The notes: generated by a model from the letters alone, not told the origin. 7,418 nt of DNA from Chitinophaga pinensis (GCA_945876985.1 CAMCQX010000073.1:1-7418); one strand, 5' to 3'; shown: positions 1 through 6,524, counted from the first letter of the stretch. A program made the numbers and translations.

Positions 1-284
1 ATTTTCATCATCATCAATACACCATCAGGCGTACTTGCTAATAATTCATTCAGCTCTTCAAAACTTTCAGTTTTATTAATTTCATCAATTTTAGCCGCTA
101 TTCCTTTACCAATTCCTTCTATTTTTTCTAATTCGGGAATCGTTAAATTATCAAGTGGTATTAGCATTTTATCAATGCGGAAAAATGCATTGGTAAATTG
201 TTTTATTTTAAAAGGATTTCCGCCATGAAGCTCGCTTAAATCGGCAAAAAGCTTGAATAAATCGGCTATGTCTGAATTAGTCAT
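1..284 (-). CDS. polX: DNA polymerase X (PolX) family, N-terminal part, cut by window edge
   Basis: The first 94 residues are visible; the gene continues past the left edge. Residues 1-40 form the helical N-terminal (8-kDa-like) domain of family X polymerases, with the typical GGNPFKIKQF stretch at 21-30. A helix-hairpin-helix DNA-binding motif follows at about 51-69, with the IEGIGKGIAAKI core. Bacterial PolX proteins usually join this polymerase part to a C-terminal PHP phosphoesterase domain and act in gap filling and base-excision repair; that half is outside the window, so the fusion is an inference. The ATG at 284-282 overlaps by 8 nt the stop codon of the upstream membrane-protein gene, which suggests translational coupling. 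No Shine-Dalgarno sequence is seen, as usual in Bacteroidota. Confidence 0.85.
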   Translation of the reverse strand, partial: MTNSDIADLFKLFADLSELHGGNPFKIKQFTNAFFRIDKMLIPLDNLTIPELEKIEGIGKGIAAKIDEINKTESFEELNELLASTPDGVLMMMK

Positions 285-630
285 TGGTAATTTTTTTTGT
301 AAAATAAGGTTGAATAAAAGCTAACCAAATGTATAATAATATGGTTGCCATTCCGGCAATAAAAAATATCAATGAAACTGATTTTGGAACGTTCAAATAA
401 AAATCTTTTAGCATCCATGCGCTGTTTGCAAGTATCCAAAAAATAATAGCTAGATTCACTAAAACTGTTTTTAATTTTTGTCGTGATAAATAGGTAACAT
501 AAAATGCCATTGCAAGCGTTGGTAAAATCATTAATGAACCTGCAGTTTTAAACTCCATCATCCAGCATAAATCTTTCACCAACCAAAAAACGATATGCAA
601 ATTTTCTGTTTTCCGTATTTTATCAATCAT
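277..630 (-). CDS. Small hypothetical inner-membrane protein, 117 aa
   Basis: This protein of unknown function has three likely membrane segments at about residues 28-47, 56-77 and 84-106, preceded by a short amphipathic stretch rich in Trp and Phe (HIVFWLVKDLCWMM, 12-25). It resembles, from memory, small uncharacterised Bacteroidota proteins with an N-terminal 'LWLIKDxCW' stretch, but I cannot name a family. I chose the ATG at 630-628. An in-frame ATG at 744 would add 38 Lys/Asn-rich residues that look like translated leader DNA. The stop codon overlaps the polX start by 8 nt, so the two are probably one transcription unit. Nothing in the sequence links its function to DNA repair. Confidence 0.7.
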   Translation of the reverse strand: MIDKIRKTENLHIVFWLVKDLCWMMEFKTAGSLMILPTLAMAFYVTYLSRQKLKTVLVNLAIIFWILANSAWMLKDFYLNVPKSVSLIFFIAGMATILLYIWLAFIQPYFTKKITND

Positions 631-761
631 TTTAAATGACAATCTTAAATTTTTTGCCTTTGGCAATAATAGGAAATTTGTTTTATTTCTCTTTCCATTT
701 TGAGTGGGTATTTTTTTATTTTTTATAGTGGTTTTTAAAATCAAGCTATATTCAAATACTA

Positions 762-791
762 TTTGTTTAAAATATTAAATATTTATATTTA
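762..791 (+). promoter_or_regulatory. Candidate Bacteroidota promoter for the aminotransferase-like gene
   Basis: TTTG at 762-765 is followed after 18 nt by TATATTTA at 784-791, one mismatch from the -7 consensus TAnnTTTG. Transcription would start a few bases downstream, leaving a leader of roughly 15-20 nt before the ATG at 813. The region lies between divergent genes. The background is very AT-rich, so a chance match is possible. Confidence 0.45.
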
Positions 792-812
792 CCAAAAAAT
801 TAATTTACTAAA

Positions 813-2081
813 ATGCAAAAACGTGAATTTATAAAAACCTTGGCTTTGGCAGGAATTTCATTGCCTTTATCGGGAAAAAATACAGATGAAATAATGTATA
901 AATTTCAAAATTATTCAGCATATCAAATGGCAAACGATGAAGACTTTTGGCTTAATTTAAGGAATGCTTATAAACTTAAAACTGATTATATAAATTTAGA
1001 AAATGGCTATTATTCCATGATGCCACAGCCTATTTTGAATGAATACATAGCTGAAATAAAAATGTTAAATTTTCATGCATCTTTTTACATGCGTAAAAAA
1101 ATGTTTGATGATAAAATTGCTGTAAGGCAAAATTTAGCACAGTTTTTAAAATGTGATTTGAGTGAAATAATTGTTACAAGAAATACAACCGAATCCATGA
1201 ATACTGTAATCAGTGGAATGGATTGGAAAGATGGCGATGAAGCTATTATGGCTTATCAAGATTATGGTGCCATGCTTGATATGTTTAAACAACAGGCCGA
1301 AAGATATGGAATGGTAAATAAAATAATTAGTATTCCTAATCATCCAAAATCTGATGATGAAATTGTGGCTATTTATGAAAATGCCATTACTAAAAAAACC
1401 AAATTGATAATGGTTTGTCACATGATAAATATAACTGGTCAGATTTTACCCGTTAAAAAAATTTGTGATATGGCACATCAACATAATGTAAAAGTGGTGG
1501 TTGATGGTGCGCATGCCATTTCACATATTGACTTTAATATAGCTGATTTAAACTGCGATTTTTATGCTTGTAGTTTGCATAAATGGTTAAGTGTTCCCTT
1601 AGGTGCGGGATTATTGTATGTAAAAAATGAAAACGTTGAAAATCTTTGGCCAATAAATGGTGAATACAGTTACGATAAAAAAGACATTAGAAAACTGAAT
1701 CATACAGGAACACAGCCAATGGCAACTGAATTAAGCATTGCACATGCAATTAAATTTAATGAATTAATTGGAATAAAAAGAAAAGAAGAACGTTTAAGAT
1801 ACTTGAAAAATTATTGGACAAACCAAGTAAAAGAGTTCAAGAATATTGAAATAAATACACCTTTTGAAGATGAAAGAAGTTGCGGAATAGCAAATGTTGG
1901 AATAAAAAAAATGAAGCCATCAGATATGGCTCAAATACTTTTTGATAAATATAAAATTTGGACTGTTGCCATTGATAATGAAAAAGCAAAAGTGCAAGGT
2001 TGTAGAATTACCCCAAGTATCTATACTACTATTGAAGAGTTAAATGTTTTGGTAAATGCTTTAAAAGAAATGAGTGCATAA
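813..2081 (+). CDS. Class V PLP-dependent aminotransferase-like enzyme with Tat-like N-terminus
   Basis: A 422-residue fold-type I PLP enzyme of the aminotransferase class V group, which includes isopenicillin N epimerase-like and cysteine desulfurase-like proteins. Visible landmarks are the cofactor-phosphate loop TRNTTES (122-128), the Asp that pairs with the pyridine nitrogen in VVVDGAHA (D231), the Schiff-base lysine in SLHKWLS (K257), and HTGTQP (297-302), which closes the active site in this family. R398 may bind the substrate carboxylate. The N-terminus QKREFIKTLALAGISLPLS looks like a Tat signal with KR in place of RR and a short hydrophobic core, so export with bound cofactor is possible. 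The substrate cannot be read from the sequence. It is not SufS, because the RTGHHC cysteine loop is absent. Confidence 0.85.
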   Translation: MQKREFIKTLALAGISLPLSGKNTDEIMYKFQNYSAYQMANDEDFWLNLRNAYKLKTDYINLENGYYSMMPQPILNEYIAEIKMLNFHASFYMRKKMFDDKIAVRQNLAQFLKCDLSEIIVTRNTTESMNTVISGMDWKDGDEAIMAYQDYGAMLDMFKQQAERYGMVNKIISIPNHPKSDDEIVAIYENAITKKTKLIMVCHMINITGQILPVKKICDMAHQHNVKVVVDGAHAISHIDFNIADLNCDFYACSLHKWLSVPLGAGLLYVKNENVENLWPINGEYSYDKKDIRKLNHTGTQPMATELSIAHAIKFNELIGIKRKEERLRYLKNYWTNQVKEFKNIEINTPFEDERSCGIANVGIKKMKPSDMAQILFDKYKIWTVAIDNEKAKVQGCRITPSIYTTIEELNVLVNALKEMSA

Positions 2082-2087
2082 ATAAAA

Positions 2088-2235
2088 ATGAAACTATTAA
2101 CTTACCTATCAGGAGCTTTTTTTAGCTCAATTTCAGTAATTGCATTCCTATTTAAACTACTTCATTGGGTTGGTGCCGACATGCTTTTGTTTTTGGTTTG
2201 ATTGGCATAGCATTTTTATTTGCTTGTGGTTGGTG
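2088..2235 (+). pseudogene. Frameshifted remnant of a small GldL-like membrane protein
   Basis: An ATG at 2088, 6 nt after the aminotransferase stop, opens a 37-codon frame ending at TGA 2199-2201. The peptide has one membrane segment and then FKLLHWVGAD, close to the FKxLHWPGA stretch found near the N-terminus of GldL and many small Bacteroidota membrane proteins. At the T5 run 2190-2194 the frame is lost. Adding one T restores a second hydrophobic stretch, GLIGIAFLFACGW, in the next frame, as expected for the second helix. The restored frame then runs into the hairpin repeat from 2228 and on to a stop at 2333-2335, so the original C-terminus is also gone. It could instead be an expressed 37-aa peptide or a sequencing error. 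Confidence 0.6.
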
Positions 2236-2247
2236 TTATCACCAACC
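2228..2247. repeat. Hairpin repeat copy 1 (8-bp stem, TTAT loop)
   Basis: A perfect inverted repeat with stem GGTTGGTG / CACCAACC and a 4-nt loop. Its stem is the same as that of the hairpin at 2274-2293. No T-run follows on either strand, so it is not a classic terminator. It lies in the convergent gap between the plus-strand remnant and the minus-strand exported-protein gene. Confidence 0.8.
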
Positions 2248-2272
2248 TTATTTAATAGTTCTGTATTGTAAT

Positions 2273-2294
2273 TGGTTGGTGAAAACACCAACCA
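2273..2294. repeat. Hairpin repeat copy 2 (9-bp stem, AAAA loop)
   Basis: The stem TGGTTGGTG / CACCAACCA matches copy 1 but the loop differs, so stem pairing has been kept while the loop has changed. It sits 7 nt past the stop codon of the exported-protein gene on the minus strand, where it could protect the mRNA 3' end or help termination. The downstream minus-strand sequence lacks the T-run of a standard terminator. Confidence 0.8.
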
Positions 2295-2301
2295 TAGGCA
2301 A

Positions 2302-2754
2302 TTATTTCTTCTTCTTTTTTGATCTAGTTTTTTGAATGTTTGGATTTCCAATTTCATTGTTTAAAACAGCACTTTCATAATCCACCATGAGTAAGTTTAA
2401 TGGATAATAATCGTACAATAAAACTATTCTGTGAGTAATGCCTTTATCTGTAAAATTATCAATAGCAGCAATGGTATACGCGCGTCCGCCCATAGAACAA
2501 GGCAATCGTTTTCCGTCTAAATTTTTTGTACTGAAAAATGCTTGGCTTAAGCCTTTTCCTGATAATGAATCTACATTGGTTTTATCGTAAATTTCATTTC
2601 TACTGTATATTTCAATTCCAACAAATTCAGGTTTGCCTGCTTTACAAGGTTCAATGAATAATTTATTACCAACTTTAATAGATAGCTGATTTTTTTGTTG
2701 TGCAATGGAAAGCAAATTGGTGATTAAAAAAATAGAGAAAAATATTGTTTTCAT
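2302..2754 (-). CDS. Small exported protein of unknown function, coupled to mntH
   Basis: This 150-residue protein has a clear Sec signal peptide: K2, a hydrophobic core at 4-15 and a probable cleavage after SIA (16-18). The mature part has two cysteines, C37 in IEPCKAG and C86 in LPCSMGG, which could form a disulfide in the periplasm. It ends in a very basic tail (KTRSKKKKK). No metal-binding or enzymatic motif is recognised and I cannot assign a family. Its ATG lies 1 nt after the stop codon of the Nramp transporter gene, so it is almost certainly co-transcribed and probably translationally coupled. It would then share control by the metal-responsive operator upstream of mntH. A role linked to metal uptake is an inference from position only. 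Confidence 0.75.
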   Translation of the reverse strand: MKTIFFSIFLITNLLSIAQQKNQLSIKVGNKLFIEPCKAGKPEFVGIEIYSRNEIYDKTNVDSLSGKGLSQAFFSTKNLDGKRLPCSMGGRAYTIAAIDNFTDKGITHRIVLLYDYYPLNLLMVDYESAVLNNEIGNPNIQKTRSKKKKK

Positions 2755-2755
2755 A

Positions 2756-4636
2756 TTATGCCTTTACTACTAAAACTGGAATATTTACTAAATGCCTCAC
2801 TTCATCAACAGTTGAGCCAAAAATAATATCGCTGATACCTGCATGGCCATGAGCGCCTAAAACTAATACATCAATATTGTTTTCAGCAATTATTTTTGCA
2901 ATTTCTTTAGCCCTATTTCCAAAACCTAATTGGGTTTTGGTGTTAAAACCCAAATTTTTTAAATCATTGCTATACGATTCTAAATTATTTAAATCCGATT
3001 TTGTTTCCAAGTCCAATGCATCTTTTCCCAATCTTTTTGCCATGGCCGATTCCACAATATGTATCAATAAATAATCAATTTCTTTTCCTCCTAAAGTAAG
3101 CGCATGTTGAATGGTAGCTTGGTCTTGTTTTCCAAAATCTACTGAAATAGCAATGTGTTTGTATTTAGCAAATTCAATTTTATTAATATGTAAAGCATTG
3201 GCATGTGGCACCACATGTTTGTGTTTGTTCAGTTTAATAAACAGTGGATTAAATGTAATGTAAAACAACAAACCAAGGGCAAAAATACAAACTGCAATTA
3301 CAATTATTTTCACATATAAATAATTTGAATCAAGCATTGTAAATAATTTATATACTTCTTCAAAAACCAATTTAATATTTAAACCAATAATTAAAATAGC
3401 AGCAATCCATGCCAATATTTTCACCCAATTTTTGATGGCAAAATCACCCATTAATTTTTTACTACTGGTAAAATGAATCAATGGAATTACAGCAAATCCT
3501 AACTGTAAACTTAATATTACTTGACTTAAAACTAATAATTCACCCAGTTTTTCATTGCCAAAAAGCAAAATAGTAAAAACAGCGGGAACAATAGCAATTA
3601 AACGTGTTACCAATCTTCGTAACAAAGGACTAATGCGTAAATTCAAATAACCTTCCATGATTATTTGTCCGGCTAAAGTTCCTGTAATAGTTGAACTTTG
3701 ACCAGCACAAATTAACGCAATGGCAAACAGGGTAGGGGCAATGTTTCCAAACAAGTTTTGTAACAATAAATGAGCGTCTTGAATGCTTGAAATATTGTTA
3801 TAACCCAATTTAAAAAAAGCAGTAGCTGCTAGAATAAGTATGGCTGCATTTACAAAAAATGCCAAATTCAAAGCCACAAATGAATCAATAAAATTATACT
3901 TTAGAGCAGTTTTTATACCTGAAAATGTTTTATCAATTTTCCGAGACTGAACCAAAGCTGAATGTAAATATAAGTTATGCGGCATCACTGTAGCACCAAT
4001 GATTCCAATGGCAATATAAAGCGCATTTCCATCCAAATTTGATGGAATAAAACCTTTACTTACTTCTAATAAATTTGGTTTCACTATGATTAACTCAACA
4101 ATGAATGAAATGCCAATGATACTTACCAATGAGAATATAAACATTTCTAATTTTCGTACTCCTTTATTAATTAATAAGAGCAATAAAAAAGAATCAAAAA
4201 CGGTAATCAATACACCGTAAAGTAATGGCAAATCAAATAATAAATTTAAACCAATGGCCATTCCAATAATTTCAGCTAAATCGCAGGCGGCAATGGCAAC
4301 TTCTGCAAAAACATATAAAGAAATATTGGTCCATTGAGGGTATTGTTGACGACTAGCTTGAGCTAAATCCCAACCTTTTACAATTCCTAACCGGGCTGCT
4401 AAACTTTGAAGTAGTAATGCCATTAAATTACTCATGAGCAATACCCATACTAGCTTATATCCAAAAGCACTTCCGCCCGCAATGTCTGTAGCCCAATTCC
4501 CCGGATCCATATACCCAACACTTACTAAATAGGCTGGACCAATAAATGCCAATAAAGTACGCCACCAGTTTTTTTGAACAGGTACTTTTACACTTTCATG
4601 TATTTCACTCAATGATTTATCAGAATTGTTTTTCAT
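2756..4636 (-). CDS. mntH: Nramp (MntH) divalent metal transporter fused to a UspA domain
   Basis: A 626-residue protein, about 200 longer than a plain MntH. Residues 1-465 are an Nramp transporter with about 11 membrane helices. TM1 carries the metal-binding DPGN (44-47), TM6 carries MPHN (218-221), and the consensus loop GQSSTITGTLAG lies at 312-323. It should import Mn2+ and perhaps Fe2+ with protons across the inner membrane. After a linker, residues 491-626 form a universal stress protein domain with the ATP-binding pattern G-x2-G-x9-GS at 594-608 (GAHG...FGS). Such Nramp-UspA fusions are known in Bacteroidota, from memory. The cytosolic domain may sense nucleotide or stress and gate transport, but this is untested here. 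An exported-protein gene follows after 1 nt. Confidence 0.95.
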   Translation of the reverse strand: MKNNSDKSLSEIHESVKVPVQKNWWRTLLAFIGPAYLVSVGYMDPGNWATDIAGGSAFGYKLVWVLLMSNLMALLLQSLAARLGIVKGWDLAQASRQQYPQWTNISLYVFAEVAIAACDLAEIIGMAIGLNLLFDLPLLYGVLITVFDSFLLLLLINKGVRKLEMFIFSLVSIIGISFIVELIIVKPNLLEVSKGFIPSNLDGNALYIAIGIIGATVMPHNLYLHSALVQSRKIDKTFSGIKTALKYNFIDSFVALNLAFFVNAAILILAATAFFKLGYNNISSIQDAHLLLQNLFGNIAPTLFAIALICAGQSSTITGTLAGQIIMEGYLNLRISPLLRRLVTRLIAIVPAVFTILLFGNEKLGELLVLSQVILSLQLGFAVIPLIHFTSSKKLMGDFAIKNWVKILAWIAAILIIGLNIKLVFEEVYKLFTMLDSNYLYVKIIVIAVCIFALGLLFYITFNPLFIKLNKHKHVVPHANALHINKIEFAKYKHIAISVDFGKQDQATIQHALTLGGKEIDYLLIHIVESAMAKRLGKDALDLETKSDLNNLESYSNDLKNLGFNTKTQLGFGNRAKEIAKIIAENNIDVLVLGAHGHAGISDIIFGSTVDEVRHLVNIPVLVVKA

Positions 4637-4651
4637 TTAATTGTAGCACTG

Positions 4652-4681
4652 CAAAAATAAAAAGTTAGACGTATCTAACAA
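4652..4681 (-). promoter_or_regulatory. mntH promoter, TTG-N19-TATTTTTG
   Basis: On the minus strand, TTG at 4681-4679 is followed by exactly 19 nt and then TATTTTTG at 4659-4652. Both elements match the Bacteroidota consensus TTG / TAnnTTTG fully. The predicted start of transcription lies only about 10 nt before the ATG at 4636, so the leader is very short. The spacer contains the palindromic operator described separately. Confidence 0.75.
4664..4679. promoter_or_regulatory. MntR/DtxR-like operator in the mntH promoter
   Basis: A palindrome GTTAGA-CGTA-TCTAAC with perfect 6-bp arms fills the spacer between the -33 and -7 elements. Binding there would block RNA polymerase. The TTAGa...tCTAA arms resemble operators of the DtxR/MntR family of metal-dependent repressors, and those regulators commonly control Nramp genes. 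The identity of the regulator is inferred, because none is encoded in this window. Confidence 0.65.
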
Positions 4682-4816
4682 GAACTTTTTTCTTAAAAAT
4701 TTATCAATAAAATCGATTCAATTGCTAATTTGATTTTCCTTTACAGATTAAATGCATTTTGTTTTAAAAATCAAACTTATTAGTATTTTTTTTTATATAA
4801 AGAAACGTTATGATTA

Positions 4817-4843
4817 TTAGAATTTCGTTCTAAAAAATTAGAA
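4817..4843. repeat. Three alternating TTAGAA/TTCTAA hexamers
   Basis: TTAGAA (4817-4822), TTCTAA (4828-4833) and TTAGAA (4838-4843) alternate in orientation at 11- and 10-bp steps, about one helix turn. They lie between the queE stop and the mntH promoter. They can form either of two short hairpins, or could be a stacked protein-binding site. The region is AT-rich, so significance is uncertain. The rest of the 4682-4882 stretch shows nothing else that I recognise. Confidence 0.35.
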
Positions 4844-4882
4844 TTATTTTTTGAATTTCTTTTTTCTTTATTCGAATTTACC

Positions 4883-5488
4883 TTAAGGTATTTGTAGGTA
4901 TTTATGTGTTTGTAAGCTAATTTTCCATTGAGGATTTTGCTTTACATATTCTATAATTGATGGCAATACTTGTTCCGCTTTATCCCATTCAGGTTGTAGG
5001 TATAAAATACAGTTTTTATTCACCAAAGCTGCATATTTTTCGGCCCATTCAAAGTCTGATTGATTGAAAACTACAATCTTTAGCTCATTGGCTTTTTCAA
5101 TTACGTCCAATAATGGCTCTTTGAATTTTTTTGGTGAAACACAAATCCAATTCCAGTTACCACTTAATGGACTTGAACCACTGGTTTCAATATTGGTTTC
5201 AATATTATTTTGCTGAAGCAATGTTGTTAATTCATCTAAATGATGTAAAAGTGGCTCACCGCCAGTAATAACGGCCATTTCAGCTTTGGCTTCTTTTACA
5301 TATTCAAGAATGTTATTGATATTTATTTGTGGATGCGCATTGGCATCCCAACTTTCTTTTACATCGCACCAAACACAACCTACATCACAACCTCCCAAAC
5401 GGACAAAATAGGCTGCTCTTCCTGTATGAAAACCTTCACCTTGGATAGTGTAAAAATGTTCCATTAAAGGAAGTGTATTTGTGCTCAT
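4883..5488 (-). CDS. queE: 7-carboxy-7-deazaguanine synthase QueE
   Basis: A 201-residue radical SAM enzyme that converts 6-carboxytetrahydropterin to 7-carboxy-7-deazaguanine, on the route to preQ0 and queuosine in tRNA. The start region has the QueE signature FYTIQGEGFHTG (12-23). The [4Fe-4S] cluster ligands are C34, C38 and C41 in CDVGCVWC, giving the radical SAM CX3CX2C spacing. SAM-contacting motifs are TGGEP (75-79) and ETSGS (101-105). Length is normal for the compact QueE form. It follows sufT by 58 nt and is probably read from the suf transcript; its need for an Fe-S cluster fits that position, although the link is an inference. No other queuosine gene is in the window. Confidence 0.93.
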   Translation of the reverse strand: MSTNTLPLMEHFYTIQGEGFHTGRAAYFVRLGGCDVGCVWCDVKESWDANAHPQININNILEYVKEAKAEMAVITGGEPLLHHLDELTTLLQQNNIETNIETSGSSPLSGNWNWICVSPKKFKEPLLDVIEKANELKIVVFNQSDFEWAEKYAALVNKNCILYLQPEWDKAEQVLPSIIEYVKQNPQWKISLQTHKYLQIP

Positions 5489-5546
5489 TTGTTATTTATT
5501 TACTGCAAAGAAAACAGAAAGATTGGTGAAAAGAAATGAATGATAT

Positions 5547-5891
5547 TTACAAAAAACCTAACTGTAATTTAGCCGATTCGCTCATTAATTCTTGACTCCA
5601 TTGCGGGTCAAAAGTTACACGAACTTCCACTTCTTTTACTCCTGTAATTAAACTCAATTTCTCTTTTATTTCAGCGGGCATACTTTGCGCAGCAGGACAA
5701 AAAGGAGAAGTTAACGACATCACAATTTCAATGTTTAAATCGTTGGAAACATTTACTTCGTAAATCAATCCCAATTCATAAATATTTACTGGAATTTCAG
5801 GATCGTAAATGGTTTGAATTACTTCAATGGCTTCGTTTTGAACATCTACAAATGTGCGAAGTGGCTTGTTTTCTATATTTGTTTCTTCCAT
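5547..5891 (-). CDS. sufT: SufT-like Fe-S assembly protein (MIP18/DUF59 family)
   Basis: A 114-residue single-domain MIP18/DUF59 protein. Family hallmarks are the DPEIPVNIYELGLIY stretch (30-44) with the acidic D30-P31-E32, and the conserved cysteine C65 in TSPFCPAA. Members of this family help mature Fe-S proteins, and the form encoded in SUF clusters is called SufT. Position supports that reading: it lies directly after sufE, with queE next. The gene is complete and of the usual short length. The ATG at 5891-5889 has no Shine-Dalgarno sequence. An inverted repeat sits in the 85-nt gap that separates it from sufE. A general PaaD-like role is the alternative, but there is no phenylacetate gene nearby. 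Confidence 0.88.
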   Translation of the reverse strand: MEETNIENKPLRTFVDVQNEAIEVIQTIYDPEIPVNIYELGLIYEVNVSNDLNIEIVMSLTSPFCPAAQSMPAEIKEKLSLITGVKEVEVRVTFDPQWSQELMSESAKLQLGFL

Positions 5892-5922
5892 ATTATTTTT
5901 AAAATTCTAAATTCAAATTACG

Positions 5923-5957
5923 AAATTCGAAAATAAAAGTGAGTACTTTTCGAATTT
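5923..5957. repeat. Inverted repeat between sufE and sufT
   Basis: Arms AAATTCGAAAA (5923-5933) and TTTTCGAATTT (5947-5957) pair over 11 bp. A competing inner hairpin AAAAGT-GAGT-ACTTTT (5935-5950) overlaps the right arm, so the two structures exclude each other. No T-run follows on the minus strand. It may be an mRNA-processing or partial-termination structure that sets the sufE/sufT ratio, or a small intergenic repeat. Confidence 0.5.
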
Positions 5958-5976
5958 AGTATTTTGTTTTTCGTGC

Positions 5977-6405
5977 TTAATTATTTTTAATGTTATACGC
6001 TAATGCGTACAATTTTATTTGTTTAATCATGCTTACAAATCCATTGCTTCGTTGGCTGCCAATCATGCGGCTCATGCCAATTTTTTCAATGAAAAATAGT
6101 TCACTGTTCAATATTTCGTTTGGAGTTTGATTGCCCCAAATAGTTACCAATAAATACACTAAACCTTTGGTAATTTCGGTATTGCTATCAGCTTCAAAAT
6201 GTACATTTCCATCAACAAAATTAGGAAAAAGCCATACTTTGCTTTGGCAACCTTTTACTATAAAATCTTCTGTTTTATGAACTTCAGACATGGCAGGTAA
6301 TTTTTTACCTAAATCCATTAAGTAAAACAAAATGCTTTCCATATCACCATCGAACAATTCAAAGTTTTCGATGATTTCGTTTTGTATGTCTGTTATTGTT
6401 TTCAT
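5977..6405 (-). CDS. sufE: Cysteine desulfuration protein SufE
   Basis: A 142-residue SufE. It takes the persulfide from the SufS cysteine and passes the sulfur to the SufB scaffold in the cytosol. The acceptor cysteine is C53 in FIVKGCQSKVWL (48-59), matching Cys51 of E. coli SufE. The N-terminal helix IQNEIIENFELFD and the LGKKLP stretch (32-37) are typical. The whole reading frame is intact. Its first 13 codons also occur, base for base, in a broken copy upstream at 6979-7021. A 26-bp-arm inverted repeat ends 9 nt before its ATG, so its original link to sufS has been replaced. It may now depend on read-through from upstream or on a weak local promoter; I see no good -7 element. Confidence 0.93.
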   Translation of the reverse strand: MKTITDIQNEIIENFELFDGDMESILFYLMDLGKKLPAMSEVHKTEDFIVKGCQSKVWLFPNFVDGNVHFEADSNTEITKGLVYLLVTIWGNQTPNEILNSELFFIEKIGMSRMIGSQRSNGFVSMIKQIKLYALAYNIKNN

Positions 6406-6407
6406 TT
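6365..6407. repeat. 43-bp direct repeat, copy A (start of sufE)
   Basis: Bases 6365-6407 are identical to 6979-7021 in the same orientation, offset by 614 bp. This copy covers the ATG and the first codons of the intact sufE. The two copies flank the lipoprotein gene and the large inverted repeat. Confidence 0.9.
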
Positions 6408-6414
6408 TTATTTT

Positions 6415-6524
6415 GCCACAGATTTCACAGATTACACTGATTGATTCTATATTTTTTTTACTGATTTAGCGTTTATTTCACAGATTTTTAATTAATTTTC
6501 TGTGTAATCTGTGCAATCTGTGGC
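6415..6524. repeat. Large inverted repeat built from CACAGATT-type 9-bp units
   Basis: The arms 6415-6440 and 6499-6524 are 26 nt each and complementary at 24 positions. Each arm is made of 9-bp steps around CACAGATT: the left arm has copies at 6417, 6426 and, with one mismatch, 6435. Another copy lies at 6479 inside the loop. This resembles GCCACAGATT-type intergenic repeats that I recall from many bacterial genomes, including Bacteroidota. It fills the gap between the lipoprotein stop and the sufE start and may act as a bidirectional transcript-end structure. Confidence 0.85.

Noticed and set aside
654..666. TTGCC-TTT-GGCAA inverted repeat upstream of the small membrane protein start
   Set aside because: A 5-bp stem is short and has no supporting context, so I do not call it an operator.
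631..744. In-frame N-terminal extension of the small membrane protein from an ATG at 744
   Set aside because: The extra 38 residues are Lys/Asn-rich and unlike a membrane-protein N-terminus. The ATG at 630 gives a normal compact protein.
1146..1421. 91-codon minus-strand frame inside the aminotransferase gene
   Set aside because: It is antisense to a well-supported gene with intact PLP motifs and has no recognisable protein features.
2157..2357. 66-codon minus-strand frame across the hairpins
   Set aside because: It crosses both hairpins and the end of the exported-protein gene; the composition is that of translated repeats.
2877..3074. 65-codon plus-strand frame
   Set aside because: It is antisense to the UspA domain of the transporter gene.
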